From: Corynebacterium sp. ACRQK | GTDB taxonomy: Bacteria > Actinomycetota > Actinomycetes > Mycobacteriales > Mycobacteriaceae | Length of the DNA stretch: 64,000 nucleotides | Reading direction: 5' to 3' | Assembly: GCF_022345965.1 (NCBI RefSeq) | Contig: NZ_JAKRMU010000001.1 | Span: 1-64,000 of the forward strand | In this document: positions 54,364 to 63,461 of the stretch, piece by piece | Layout of the letters: each line of letters starts with the position of its first letter | Position numbering within the stretch: the stretch's first letter is position 1 | The notes under the pieces: generated by a model | Database searches by the model: none | What the model saw: only the letters and a program-made list of their open reading frames with translations | Told to the model about the DNA's origin: nothing | Made by a program: the position numbers and the translations under genes

Positions 54364-56043
54364 GTGACCACTCCCACTAACCCCGATGTCATCATCGTTG
54401 GCGCCGGTCTAGCCGGCCTCGTCGCCGCCTATGAGGCGCAGAAGTCGGGGCTGAAGGTCCTTATCCTGGACCAAGAAAATCGCAACAACCTGGGCGGACA
54501 GGCCTTCTGGTCGCTCGGTGGCCTGTTCTATGTGGGAAGCCCCGAGCAGAAGCTGATGGGAGTCAAGGATTCCGAGGAGCTCGCTTGGCGCGACTGGGAG
54601 AACTCCGCGCAGTTCGACGACTCCCAGAACGATTACTGGCCGCGCCGCTGGGGTCGCGAGTACGTTCGTTTCGCAGCCACTGAGAAGCGCGACTACCTCA
54701 AGGCGCTCGGCCTCAACGTGCTGCCCACTGTCGGCTGGGCCGAGCGCGGTTCCGGAGACGCCAGCGGCCACGGCAACTCCGTGCCCCGCTTCCACCTGAC
54801 CTGGGGCACCGGTCCCGAGGTCGTGCGCGTCTTCCGCGAGCCCATTGAGGCCGCCGAGGCAGAGGGCAAGGTCGAGTTCCGCTTCCGGCACCAGGTCGAC
54901 GAGCTAATCTTAGAAAATGACGCCGTCGTCGGCGTGCGCGGCAGCGTGCTGGAACCGAGCGATCTGGACCGCGGCGTGGCGTCATCTAGAAAGACCGTAG
55001 GGGAGTTCGAGCTGCGCGCGCGTGCCGTTGTAGTGACCTCCGGCGGCATCGGCGGCAACCTCGACCTGGTGCGCCGCGCGTGGCCGACCGACCAGTGGGG
55101 TCCGGTGCCGAACGACATGGTCACCGGCGTGCCCGCTCACGTGGACGGCCGCATGATCACGATCTCCGAAACCGCTGGTGCGAACCTGGTGAACACGGAT
55201 CGCATGTGGGCCTACACCGAGGGCATGAAGAACTGGAATTCCATCTGGCCTGGCCACGGCATCCGCATCATCCCGGGCCCGTCCTCGCTGTGGATCGACG
55301 CGACCGGCAAGCGCTTCCCCAGCAACATCATCCCAGGTGGCGACACGATCTCCACCATGAAGCACCTCGGTACCACGGGCCACAGCTACTCCTGGTTCAT
55401 CCTGAACAAGACGATCGCCGACAAGGAGTTCATCTTCTCCGGCTCCGAGCAGAACCCGGATCTGACCATCAAGAAGGTCAAGAACCTGCTCTCCAAGGTC
55501 GGCCCTGGCACCCACCCGGCTGTAAAGGCATTCATGGATCACGGCGAGGACTGGGTGGTCGCCGACGACCTGGGCTCCCTGGTCGAGGGTATGAACGCCA
55601 TCGCCGACGATGATGCCCCCGCCATCGACGTCCACGACCTGCGCCGCATTATCGAGGATCGCGACTCGCAGGTGGACAACAACTTCAGCAAAGACGCGCA
55701 GATCAATTACATCCGCACCGCCCGCGGATACCTGGGCGACAAGATCGTCCGCTGCGCCGCCCCGCACCGCCTGCTCGATGAGTCGAAAGGGCCGCTGATC
55801 GCCGTCAAGCTGCACGTGCTGACCCGCAAGACGCTCGGTGGCATCGAAACCGACCTTTCCGGCCGCTGTCTGCGTACCGACGGCTCGGTCCTGCCCGGCC
55901 TCTACGCCGCCGGCGAGGTCGCCGGCTTCGGCGGTGGCGGCATGCACGGCAAGAACGCTCTCGAGGGCACCTTCCTCGGTGGTTGCATCCACTCCGGCAA
56001 GCGGGTCGGCGAGAATCTGAAGGCTACCATTGCTCAGCTCTAG
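54364..56043 (+). CDS. FAD-binding dehydrogenase (Rv0785-like, KstD/fumarate reductase family)
   Basis: A 559-residue flavoprotein beginning VIIVGAGLAGLVAAYEAQKS near residue 9, with the ADP-binding Gly motif. GGIGGNLDLVRRAWP and the C-terminal GLYAAGEVAGFGGGGMHGKN and GGCIHSGKRVGE are typical of FAD-dependent dehydrogenases related to succinate and 3-ketosteroid dehydrogenases. The substrate is unknown; a ketosteroid or similar cyclic compound is possible. An AT-rich stretch containing TAATAATAA precedes the gene. It overlaps the amidase gene by 14 nt, so the two are coupled. Confidence 0.85.
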   Translation: MTTPTNPDVIIVGAGLAGLVAAYEAQKSGLKVLILDQENRNNLGGQAFWSLGGLFYVGSPEQKLMGVKDSEELAWRDWENSAQFDDSQNDYWPRRWGREYVRFAATEKRDYLKALGLNVLPTVGWAERGSGDASGHGNSVPRFHLTWGTGPEVVRVFREPIEAAEAEGKVEFRFRHQVDELILENDAVVGVRGSVLEPSDLDRGVASSRKTVGEFELRARAVVVTSGGIGGNLDLVRRAWPTDQWGPVPNDMVTGVPAHVDGRMITISETAGANLVNTDRMWAYTEGMKNWNSIWPGHGIRIIPGPSSLWIDATGKRFPSNIIPGGDTISTMKHLGTTGHSYSWFILNKTIADKEFIFSGSEQNPDLTIKKVKNLLSKVGPGTHPAVKAFMDHGEDWVVADDLGSLVEGMNAIADDDAPAIDVHDLRRIIEDRDSQVDNNFSKDAQINYIRTARGYLGDKIVRCAAPHRLLDESKGPLIAVKLHVLTRKTLGGIETDLSGRCLRTDGSVLPGLYAAGEVAGFGGGGMHGKNALEGTFLGGCIHSGKRVGENLKATIAQL

Positions 56044-57307
56044 TGAATGGCGCGCTGAGGCGCTGGAAGACGGCGCTGTACCGCTCATTGAGAAGACCCT
56101 GCGCCGCATCCGCGCCCAGGACCGGCACTTCAATGCCATCTCGGTACTCCTGGACGATGAAGCGCTGGCAGCCGCCGCCGACCTAGATTCCAGCACCGAC
56201 CCCGGCCCACTGCACGGCGTGCCGGTGCTCATCAAGGAGGAAGTCGCGGTCCGCGGAGTACCCACCACCTTCGGCACGAACGCGAACCCCACGCCCGCTA
56301 CCGCCGACGACGAAATCGTTCGCCGCTTGCGCAAAGCCGGGGCGATCATTCTAGGCAAAACTACCATGCCTGCGTTTGGCGCATTCCCGTTCACCGAGTC
56401 CGTGGCCCGCGGGATCACCCGCAACCCGCACAATCCGCGTTTTACCCCGGGCGGTTCCTCCGGAGGCTCTGCAGTCGCCATTGCCGCAGGTTGGGTGCCT
56501 TTCGCCGTCGGCGGTGACGGCGGCGGGTCCATCCGCATTCCCTCCGCGCACTGTGGCCTTTACGGTCTTAAGCCCGCCCGCGGCACACTGCCGGGGGAGG
56601 ATCTGTGGTGCCGTCTCGGCACCGCCGGCCCTATCGCTCGTTCTGCACGCGACTGTGCCCTTCTTTTTGACGCCCTATCTGACTCCGTCGCTACCGAAAC
56701 CGAGGGGGCGTCACTAAGAATCGGTGTGAGCCTGCAACCCTCAACGCCGCTAGCCCCACCGCACCGAGACCACGTCCGTGCTGTGCGCGCGATGGCTGAC
56801 CGGTTGCGCGGAATGGGCCACGAGGTGCGCGACTGCACACTGCAGCATAAGGATCCGACGGCGGCGTTCGTCACGCAGTTCTTCGCGGGGATTCGCAAGG
56901 AGATCGCACAGCTGGAATATCCCGGCCGCATCGAAAGGCGCCACAAGGTCACTCGCGCGGCAGGAGTGTGGGCGCAAGGTCCGGTGCTGCGCTGGGCCGA
57001 AGAGTTTTCAGATCGGCTGGGGGAACAGTTGGATCGGGTATTCGACGACATCGACGTGCTGCTGACCCCAACCGTCGCTTCCCGCCCGGCTCGCGCCGGT
57101 GTGCTGTCGGGCAAGGGCATGCTGGCTGCGCAGATCGCTAGCTTGCCGTCGGTCGCTTACACTGCCTTGTGGAATGTTTCCGGACACCCCGCGATAAGCA
57201 TTCCTGCAGGTAAGGGGAGTGATGGCCTGCCTGTCGGCGTGCAGCTAGTCGCCCGCGATGAGCGGCTATTGCTGGAGTTAGCTAGCGCTTCATCACCCGC
57301 GCCATAA
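56030..57307 (+). CDS. amidase (amidase signature family)
   Basis: A 425-residue hydrolase. The catalytic Lys is in VLIKEEVAVRG near residue 74, the cis-Ser and Ser nucleophile lie in PGGSSGGSAVAIAAG near residues 143-148 and FAVGGDGGGSIRIPSA near residue 170. It hydrolyses carboxylic amides; substrate unknown. The start is TTG 56030 inside the end of the FAD dehydrogenase gene. The 3' end overlaps the convergent SDR gene by 26 nt. Full length compared with the family's 430-500. Confidence 0.88.
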   Translation: MLSSSEWRAEALEDGAVPLIEKTLRRIRAQDRHFNAISVLLDDEALAAAADLDSSTDPGPLHGVPVLIKEEVAVRGVPTTFGTNANPTPATADDEIVRRLRKAGAIILGKTTMPAFGAFPFTESVARGITRNPHNPRFTPGGSSGGSAVAIAAGWVPFAVGGDGGGSIRIPSAHCGLYGLKPARGTLPGEDLWCRLGTAGPIARSARDCALLFDALSDSVATETEGASLRIGVSLQPSTPLAPPHRDHVRAVRAMADRLRGMGHEVRDCTLQHKDPTAAFVTQFFAGIRKEIAQLEYPGRIERRHKVTRAAGVWAQGPVLRWAEEFSDRLGEQLDRVFDDIDVLLTPTVASRPARAGVLSGKGMLAAQIASLPSVAYTALWNVSGHPAISIPAGKGSDGLPVGVQLVARDERLLLELASASSPAP

Positions 57308-58076
57308 TCTCCGTCATGGCGCGCCGTGGCATGCGCTGCGACACGCTCATCAGCACCTTGTTGAACGTGCCCGCGACCACGGACGGCGGCGGGGACTTGC
57401 GCAGCAGTGCTTCGATGCCGGCAGCTACAACGTCGCGGCTGCTCATGCGTTTTAGGCCGCCGTCGGCCCGGTCGCTGCCGGCTACGCGGAAGAATTCGGT
57501 CTCCGTCGGCCCTGGACACAACGCCATAATCCGCACGCCGGAGCCCTTGCGCTCGGCGTACAGCCCCTCCGTGAACGACAGCACAAACGACTTCGTGGCG
57601 CCGTAAACGACCATGCCAGGGGAGGGCTGGAACCCCGCGATAGACGCCACATTCAGGATGAAGCCATTCCCGCGATCCTCGAACCGTGGCAGGAACATGT
57701 GGGTCAGCTCCACCAGCGCGTGCACGTTCACTGCGATCTCCGCGCGGAGGCGGTCGGTTGGGATGTCGCTGAAGGATTCGTAGTTGGCGAAGCCCGCGTT
57801 GTTGATCAGCGAGGTCACCGTGATCCCGCGCGTCGAAAGTTCCCACGAGATCTCGCCCGCCACGCCGTGCTCGGATAGGTCTTTGGCTATTACCTCGACC
57901 TTTACTTTATGACGCCTCTTAATCTCCGTCGCAATCTTGTTCAGCCGATCCTGGCGGCGTGCGACCAGAACGAGGTTTGCGCCCTTGGCTGCCAGTTGGG
58001 TGGCGAATTCCTTGCCGAGACCCGAGCTGGCGCCGGTGATGAGGACGGTTTCTTGGGAGAGATCCAAAGTGCTCAT
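57282..58076 (-). CDS. short-chain dehydrogenase/reductase
   Basis: A 264-residue classical SDR. TGASSGLGKEFATQLAAKG binds the cofactor near residue 14, ARRQDRL after beta-2 with two Arg suggests NADPH preference, and NNAGF, NVASIAGF and YGATKSFV carry the Asn-Ser-Tyr-Lys tetrad. The protein is of the DltE-like general oxidoreductase group; substrate unknown. It is a single-gene unit on the minus strand, convergent with the amidase gene. Confidence 0.88.
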   Translation of the reverse strand: MSTLDLSQETVLITGASSGLGKEFATQLAAKGANLVLVARRQDRLNKIATEIKRRHKVKVEVIAKDLSEHGVAGEISWELSTRGITVTSLINNAGFANYESFSDIPTDRLRAEIAVNVHALVELTHMFLPRFEDRGNGFILNVASIAGFQPSPGMVVYGATKSFVLSFTEGLYAERKGSGVRIMALCPGPTETEFFRVAGSDRADGGLKRMSSRDVVAAGIEALLRKSPPPSVVAGTFNKVLMSVSQRMPRRAMTEIMARVMKR

Positions 58077-58177
58077 GGTGTTATTTTTACACGAAATCTG
58101 GTGGTTGGGTGGCGAAAGAAGAATGGTTCAAACGTTCTAGTCAAGGTTGAGTCTTAGCATTTAATTCGCTAGGGATA

Positions 58178-58207
58178 TTGACATAGTTCGATTATGTGTT
58201 CTAAACT
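58178..58207 (+). promoter_or_regulatory. promoter with overlapping LexA (SOS) box ahead of the HNH gene
   Basis: TTGACA (58178-58183), an 18-bp spacer and TAAACT (58202-58207) form a promoter 26 nt before ATG 58233. The spacer holds TCGATTATGTGTTCTA (58188-58203), which fits the corynebacterial LexA consensus TCGAA(A/C)ANNTGTTCGA at 11 of 14 defined positions. A repressor bound there would block RNA polymerase. Confidence 0.65.
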
Positions 58208-58232
58208 AGATTTAGTTCACGAAGGGGATCGT

Positions 58233-59648
58233 ATGAACACCACTACACTCACCACAAACACCACCGAACCACCGCCCGATACCGTCGAACCTTACTACCG
58301 GCTTGCGCGTTCCGACGACCCACTAACGGCGACGTCCCGTGCCCTCAATCTGACCCACCTCGCCATGGTCGAGCAGTCTACTCCGGGGCCGGACGACCTC
58401 GTTCCCGATCATGTTTCCAAGCTCGCCGTGCGTTTCGGTATCAGCAAGGTAGTGGCGGCCAACTATGCCGACGCTGGACTGATGCTCCAAATCTTCCCAC
58501 AACTCCACCAGTTGTTCCGCAGCGGCGCTTTCACTATTCGCCATATCCAGCAGGTCACGGAGGCGGTTCAGGCTGTAGCCCCGGACAAGCGCGCCGAGGT
58601 GGAGCAGGAGATCCTGAAGGCCCTCAAACCCACCGTGCCGAACCAGCAGGTTCCCACCCCGCGGGCGGCGTACAACAAGGTCAAGGCGATTGTGGGGGAT
58701 CGGGACAAGCTGGCGGCTCCATTGGACGATACTCCGCCCATGGATACGAATTCGCCGGAGCTGGTGATCGACCGCAGTCAGTACGAGACCACTGCGTTTA
58801 CCCTCACAGTTCCGCGCCTGCGTGGCGTGGAACTGCACAAGGCGGTGAAGGCGGCCTCCCTGAAGCGCGGATGCTCCATGGGAGAGGCCTTCTTGGTGAT
58901 GCTCGAGCAAAACATCACCACCGAGGTCACCTTGAACCTGTATAAGGCCGTCGGGTCGCAACCCCGCGGAGTCTTCGCCGAGGACCACTGGCTATCCGAG
59001 GCCGCTAGCTGCGAGTGGCTCGCGAAAGTCACCCACCTGGCAGCCCCCGGTTACACCGCGACGGAGGGATACCAGCCGACGGAGTTGCTGCGGGCGTCAG
59101 TAATAGGGCGCGATGGGCACTGCCGTTTCCCGGGCTGCGATGCGCCGGGGTACACATGCGACATCGACCATGTGCACCGCCACGCCGACAGCGGACCGAC
59201 GTCGACGACGAATATGCATCTGCTTTGTCGTACCCATCACCGCCTGAAGACGGCTGGTACCTGGGACGTCGCGCTGCACGCTGACGGCACCGAAGTGTGG
59301 ACCTCGCACGGTGACGGCCACGAGGTTGTGACCGTGCCCGACGGGCCGCTAGCACGCGAAAACTTCGCGGAGCGTGGGGTGCGCAAGGCGAGGGTGGTGC
59401 GCAAACTCAACGAGGAGAAGCTCAACGCCGATCCGATGATGCCTCGCGGGCTGTCTATCACCCGCGAGGAGCTGCAGAAGATGCTGAACTGTGCCTCCGT
59501 GGAGGAAATCAAGGAAGAGCTACAGCGACGGATCAACAGTGAAATCACGATTGCCAACGCCATCGCCGAATTGGCGCGAGAGGAACTAAACAGCCAGATC
59601 GAGCAGCTCGAACAGCTACAAAAGGACGAAGAGGAGCCGCCGTTCTAG
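58233..59648 (+). CDS. DUF222/HNH endonuclease domain protein (13E12 type)
   Basis: A 471-residue protein starting MNTTTLTTNTTEPPPDT at ATG 58233, with GAAGGGGA 7 nt upstream; an in-frame ATG at 58194 lies inside the promoter. The DUF222 helical part fills residues 20-250. The HNH site is GRDGHCRFPGCDAPG, CDIDHVHRHADSGP and NMHLLCRTHHRLK (about residues 292-345), with two CxxC/H-type zinc ligand sets. A Glu-rich coiled coil ends the protein (about residues 420-471). The family is repeated in actinobacterial genomes; a DNA-damage-linked nuclease role is suggested by the LexA box. Confidence 0.88.
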   Translation: MNTTTLTTNTTEPPPDTVEPYYRLARSDDPLTATSRALNLTHLAMVEQSTPGPDDLVPDHVSKLAVRFGISKVVAANYADAGLMLQIFPQLHQLFRSGAFTIRHIQQVTEAVQAVAPDKRAEVEQEILKALKPTVPNQQVPTPRAAYNKVKAIVGDRDKLAAPLDDTPPMDTNSPELVIDRSQYETTAFTLTVPRLRGVELHKAVKAASLKRGCSMGEAFLVMLEQNITTEVTLNLYKAVGSQPRGVFAEDHWLSEAASCEWLAKVTHLAAPGYTATEGYQPTELLRASVIGRDGHCRFPGCDAPGYTCDIDHVHRHADSGPTSTTNMHLLCRTHHRLKTAGTWDVALHADGTEVWTSHGDGHEVVTVPDGPLARENFAERGVRKARVVRKLNEEKLNADPMMPRGLSITREELQKMLNCASVEEIKEELQRRINSEITIANAIAELAREELNSQIEQLEQLQKDEEEPPF

Positions 59649-59651
59649 CCA

Positions 59652-60866
59652 CTACTTTGAGGAGGTGACGGGCAGAACCAGCAGTGCACCGAAAACGCAG
59701 ATGATACTGCACATCAGGAACATGCCGGGGTAATCGAAATGCCTCAGCGCAAGGGCTGCCAGGCCACCACAGAACATATTGCTGACCCCTTGGGTGAGCG
59801 ACATTAGTGACACGTCGCGCGCACGGTTCTTCTTGCTGGGCAGCGACTCGTTAACCATGGCCTGATCCACGCTGCTGAACACTCCCCAGCTCAACCCCAA
59901 CAGCATCGCCGCGGCATAAACCAAACCCATGCCGGTGGCGATAGTCATCATGCCCGTAGCAACAGCGACACCAAGTGCCGAGATGACCACCAGAATCTTC
60001 CGTCGCTCCAGCCGATCCGACACGCCACCGCTGATAAACGCAGTGATGATGGTGAAGATCGCATACAACAGGGTCAGCCCCAGCACGCCCGCATCCGGAT
60101 CCGGTATTCCAATGTGATCCCGCAGGTAATACAGCAAGTAGAACAGGCTGGTGTAGTTGGCCAGATGAATCACGAAACGGCTGGTGAAGACAAGCCAATA
60201 ATTGCGGTACGAGCCCTCGTCGCCGACCGTCGCGGACAGCGAATCGTACGGGCGCACGTGCATGTCCACGTGACCACGACCGAAAGCGAATTGGAAGATA
60301 AAGAGAAGGGAAATGACGCCCACAACCCAGTACGCCTGCTGGATCGGCAAAGCCGCGGCAACGGCGGTCCCGCCAACGATTCCGAAGGTGTAGGTCGCGC
60401 CGACAATTCCAGACACCAACCCGAACTTCTCCTGCGGGACAACATCTGCGGTGACCGTCATCAGGTTATTCGTTACAAAGGCAACAAACACCTGCACCAG
60501 GCACCACAGCCCAGTGAGTACCCAAAAGTCGGGGGTGAAAGACATCAGCAGCAACCCCAGCGTGGCCAGGGGCGCAGCCAGCAGAACCCACGGGAGCCGC
60601 TTGCCCCAACGCCCCACCCAGAACCAGCTGCGGTCGGCGATATAGCCGGTCAGCAGGCTCGTTACTACGGCGGTCGCGCCGCCGAGCATCATCATCAGGG
60701 CGAGGGAATCCTCCTTGGTGTCCGGCCGTAGTTCAATCATCTGCAAGCCCAGCAGCAGCTGCGTGGGGCCTGCCCAGGTGAAGACGGATCCGAAGAAGGC
60801 CACGCCGAACTTCCAATAGAACCACTTCGGCTCGCGCTCGGCGGAAGTAAGAGTCTGCAACATCAC
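59652..60866 (-). CDS. MFS transporter, probable glycoside importer
   Basis: A 404-residue protein with about twelve membrane helices. The MFS loop 2-3 signature is GYIADRSWFWVGRWGKRLPW, and GGVSDRLERRKILVV repeats it in the second half. No antibiotic-efflux motif C is visible. The stop and start overlap (60863-60866) with the upstream GH1 gene, and the two enzymes are translated from one message. Coupling with a beta-glycosidase favours uptake of a beta-glucoside or disaccharide. Confidence 0.83.
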   Translation of the reverse strand: MMLQTLTSAEREPKWFYWKFGVAFFGSVFTWAGPTQLLLGLQMIELRPDTKEDSLALMMMLGGATAVVTSLLTGYIADRSWFWVGRWGKRLPWVLLAAPLATLGLLLMSFTPDFWVLTGLWCLVQVFVAFVTNNLMTVTADVVPQEKFGLVSGIVGATYTFGIVGGTAVAAALPIQQAYWVVGVISLLFIFQFAFGRGHVDMHVRPYDSLSATVGDEGSYRNYWLVFTSRFVIHLANYTSLFYLLYYLRDHIGIPDPDAGVLGLTLLYAIFTIITAFISGGVSDRLERRKILVVISALGVAVATGMMTIATGMGLVYAAAMLLGLSWGVFSSVDQAMVNESLPSKKNRARDVSLMSLTQGVSNMFCGGLAALALRHFDYPGMFLMCSIICVFGALLVLPVTSSK

Positions 60867-62089
60867 TGGCCCTTCTCTCTGAACTTGGCATCGATTTCCG
60901 GGGTGATGGCGCCCTCGCGGATCAGCGCTTGCAGCAGACGCCCAGCGGGCTTGACCTGCCGATCAACGTCCACCACGCCAAACTTCTGCGCCATGCCCTC
61001 GGACCACTCCCAGTTGTCCACGAAGCACCAGTGGTAGTAACGCTCGACCTCTGGCACGCGGGAAAGCTCCGCCAGGTGATCCAGGATGAAGGCGCAGCGG
61101 AAGCGTTCGGCGGCGTCGGCGGTTCCGTTCTCCGTGATCCAGACCGGCAGCTGGTAGCGCTTGGCCAGCTCGGCGGAGACCTCCGCAATCCCCGGCGGGT
61201 AGATCTCCCAGCCGAGGTCATTGGTTGGGGTGGCGGGGAAGGTGGCGTCAGAAAAACCGCGAACCGCCGTGCGCGAGTAGTAGTTAATGGCCACAGCATC
61301 GGCGAAGACCCCGCCGCTGGGCAGGTCGAGGCTAGGGCGACCGAGCACGGGGTGGAAGCGCCCCTCGAAGAAAGCGGGCTCGATCGCGCCTTGGAAAAGC
61401 CATTCGACCAGGGAAGTAAGCAGCCGGTGGATGGGGTTGCGCGGGTTCATGGGCGCGAAGACTCGGCGGTGGTGGGCGAAGGCAACTCGCGGATTATCCA
61501 AGCGTGAGTGGATGCGTTGGTAGGCCAGTAGGTGCGCAGCCGCCATGTTCCGCAGGCACGGGCGCACCTTTGGCAGACCCCCGCGGCCGGGTGGGGTGGA
61601 GCCGAAGAGGTAGGCCTCGGTGGCGAAGACGTTCGGCTCGTTGATGGTGATCCAGTCGGTCACCACGTCACCCAAGTGGTCGAGCACGACGTCGACATAG
61701 CGCAGGAAAATCTCCACGTTCGACTCGCGGGTGAACGCGCCGTTGGCTTCGAACCAGGCGGGATGGCCGAAATGATGCAGGGTGACTAGTGGTTCGATTC
61801 CGCGTTCGCGCAGGTCGAGGAACTCTTCTCTGTAGCGTTGAAGCGCGTCGTGGTCGTAGCGGCCGGGCTCGGGTTCCACGCGCGACCACTCCACGCCGAC
61901 GCGAGCGATCTGCAGGCCGAGGTCGCTCATGAGCTGGTTGTCTTCGCGCCAGCGGCGCCAGTGGTCAGTGGTGGGGTGCGGGGTGGTGCCGTCTTTGGCG
62001 ACCCACTCGCTCCAGTTGTTGGGGCGCGGTGATCCTTCGATCTGCAGCCCGGCCGATGCGGTACCGATGCGGATGTTGCTGAGGTCCAT
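60863..62089 (-). CDS. family 1 glycoside hydrolase (beta-glucosidase type)
   Basis: A 408-residue TIM-barrel enzyme without signal peptide. The acid/base Glu is in WITINEPNVFAT near residue 168 and the nucleophile Glu in VWITENGTADAAERF near residue 322. LVTLHHFGHPAWFEANGAF and YYHWCFVDNWEWSEGMAQKFG shape the subsite; the usual NTP phosphate-binding residues of 6-phospho enzymes are not obvious, so a non-phosphorylated glycoside is the likely substrate. It is slightly shorter than the usual 440-480. It heads the operon with the MFS gene. The ATG is 62089. Confidence 0.88.
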   Translation of the reverse strand: MDLSNIRIGTASAGLQIEGSPRPNNWSEWVAKDGTTPHPTTDHWRRWREDNQLMSDLGLQIARVGVEWSRVEPEPGRYDHDALQRYREEFLDLRERGIEPLVTLHHFGHPAWFEANGAFTRESNVEIFLRYVDVVLDHLGDVVTDWITINEPNVFATEAYLFGSTPPGRGGLPKVRPCLRNMAAAHLLAYQRIHSRLDNPRVAFAHHRRVFAPMNPRNPIHRLLTSLVEWLFQGAIEPAFFEGRFHPVLGRPSLDLPSGGVFADAVAINYYSRTAVRGFSDATFPATPTNDLGWEIYPPGIAEVSAELAKRYQLPVWITENGTADAAERFRCAFILDHLAELSRVPEVERYYHWCFVDNWEWSEGMAQKFGVVDVDRQVKPAGRLLQALIREGAITPEIDAKFREKGQ

Positions 62090-62140
62090 GTACTTAACTT
62101 ATTGACGCCCTTAGTTTCTGTTGGCAAAGTTTTCGGTTTT

Positions 62141-62156
62141 TACCCCATCAGGGGTA
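62141..62156 (+). promoter_or_regulatory. small palindrome upstream of the lipase gene
   Basis: TACCCCATCAGGGGTA is a 6-bp inverted repeat with a 4-nt centre, 22 nt before the lipase ATG. It could be an operator or a 5' RNA hairpin. TACAAC lies between it and the start. No regulator is implied. Confidence 0.35.
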
Positions 62157-62178
62157 GTTGGTTTGGTACAACAAAGTA

Positions 62179-63438
62179 ATGCTCAAGAAAACAGTAGCGC
62201 TCGCATGCGCAACAGCCATTGCATTTACCGGATTCGCGTCGCCCGCCGAGGCTGCGCAGATAACTAAGAGGGAGAAGGTCGCATATTCCAATGTGTTCGG
62301 CGACCTGCACATGAGGATGCCGAAGACGGTGGACCGAATCGAATACACGACGACCACCTCGGACGGGAAGAAAGCCCAGGTCAGCGGCTACATCGTGGAG
62401 CCGGTCGTGGAGTGGAAAGGCGAGGGGCCGCGCCCGACAGTGGTGATCGGCCGCGGAACGGTCGGGCAGGGCGACCAGTGTGCGCCGAGTAGGAACTGGC
62501 CGCTGGACGGGCAGCCGGATCCGATCAAGGCGAAGCGGGCGGTGAACCTGGAAGGTATCTACGACTGGGTATTTGCCTCCAAGGGGGTGCGCGTGGTGGT
62601 GACGGACTACATCGGTATGGGAACCCCGGGGATTCATACGTACATGAACCGCGACGATCAGGCGCATGCGATGCTGGATGCGGCGCGTGCGGCTGGCGTG
62701 GGTGACGGACCGGTGGCGTTTTATGGACACTCGCAGGGCGGAGGCGCGTCGGCTGCGGCGGTTGAGGCGGCGGCTGAGTATGCTCCGGAGCTCAATGTGG
62801 TCGGGGCGTATGCATCTGCGCCGCCGGCGGACTTGGAGGCGGTGCAGCGCAACATTGACGGTTCAGACCTTATGGGAGCAATCGGCTTCACAATCAACGG
62901 CCTGTTGGAACGCTATCCGCACCTGCAGCCGCTGCTGGATAAGCACCTCAACGAAGAGGGTAAGCAGGCGCTGAAGGATCTATCCACGATGTGCACTGGG
63001 GAGATTACGGACAAATATGGCCACAAGAAGACCAGCGAGTGGACAAAGTCGGGCAAGACGCTCGATGAGTTGTTGAAGGCGATGCCCGAGGCGCGGGAAG
63101 CTATGGAAGATCAGCGCATTGGGCTTAAGCGTCCGGTGGCGCCGGTGATGGTGATATCTGGGCGTCACGACAAGAACGTCGAGTACAACCAGGCGAAGGA
63201 ACTGGCGCGCACGTGGTGCGAGAAGGGCGCACAGGTTGAGTACCGCGACGACATCATGCCGCCGGTGGGCGAATACAATCACTTCATCCAGGCGGTGACG
63301 GGCGGCGCGTTCGGTATCGACTTCATCTTGAAGCGTTTCCGCGGCGAGCCGCTGGGGCGCACGTGTGAGGCGCCGGTGGGGCAGCTGCAGGGGTCTGTGG
63401 AAGGCAGCGCAGCGCTACCCAACGTGGCAGGAAGCTAA
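62179..63438 (+). CDS. secreted lipase (LIP family)
   Basis: A 419-residue exported lipase. ATG 62179 gives a signal peptide (MLKKTVALACATAIAFTGFA, cleavage after SPAEAA). The Ser nucleophile is in FYGHSQGGGASAAA near residue 184, the Asp in ISGRHDKNVEYN near residue 334 and the His in GEYNHFIQAV near residue 370. Two cysteines (GDQCAPS and STMCTGE) may form a disulphide. It belongs to the secretory lipase family of actinobacteria that feeds on host lipids, which would suit a lipid-requiring skin bacterium. The ribosome site is weak. Confidence 0.9.
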   Translation: MLKKTVALACATAIAFTGFASPAEAAQITKREKVAYSNVFGDLHMRMPKTVDRIEYTTTTSDGKKAQVSGYIVEPVVEWKGEGPRPTVVIGRGTVGQGDQCAPSRNWPLDGQPDPIKAKRAVNLEGIYDWVFASKGVRVVVTDYIGMGTPGIHTYMNRDDQAHAMLDAARAAGVGDGPVAFYGHSQGGGASAAAVEAAAEYAPELNVVGAYASAPPADLEAVQRNIDGSDLMGAIGFTINGLLERYPHLQPLLDKHLNEEGKQALKDLSTMCTGEITDKYGHKKTSEWTKSGKTLDELLKAMPEAREAMEDQRIGLKRPVAPVMVISGRHDKNVEYNQAKELARTWCEKGAQVEYRDDIMPPVGEYNHFIQAVTGGAFGIDFILKRFRGEPLGRTCEAPVGQLQGSVEGSAALPNVAGS

Positions 63439-63461
63439 AGTGTCATAATGTATATTATCGG

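Noticed and set aside
54982..56538. 518-codon minus-strand frame
   Set aside because: Antisense to the FAD dehydrogenase and amidase genes with intact catalytic motifs.
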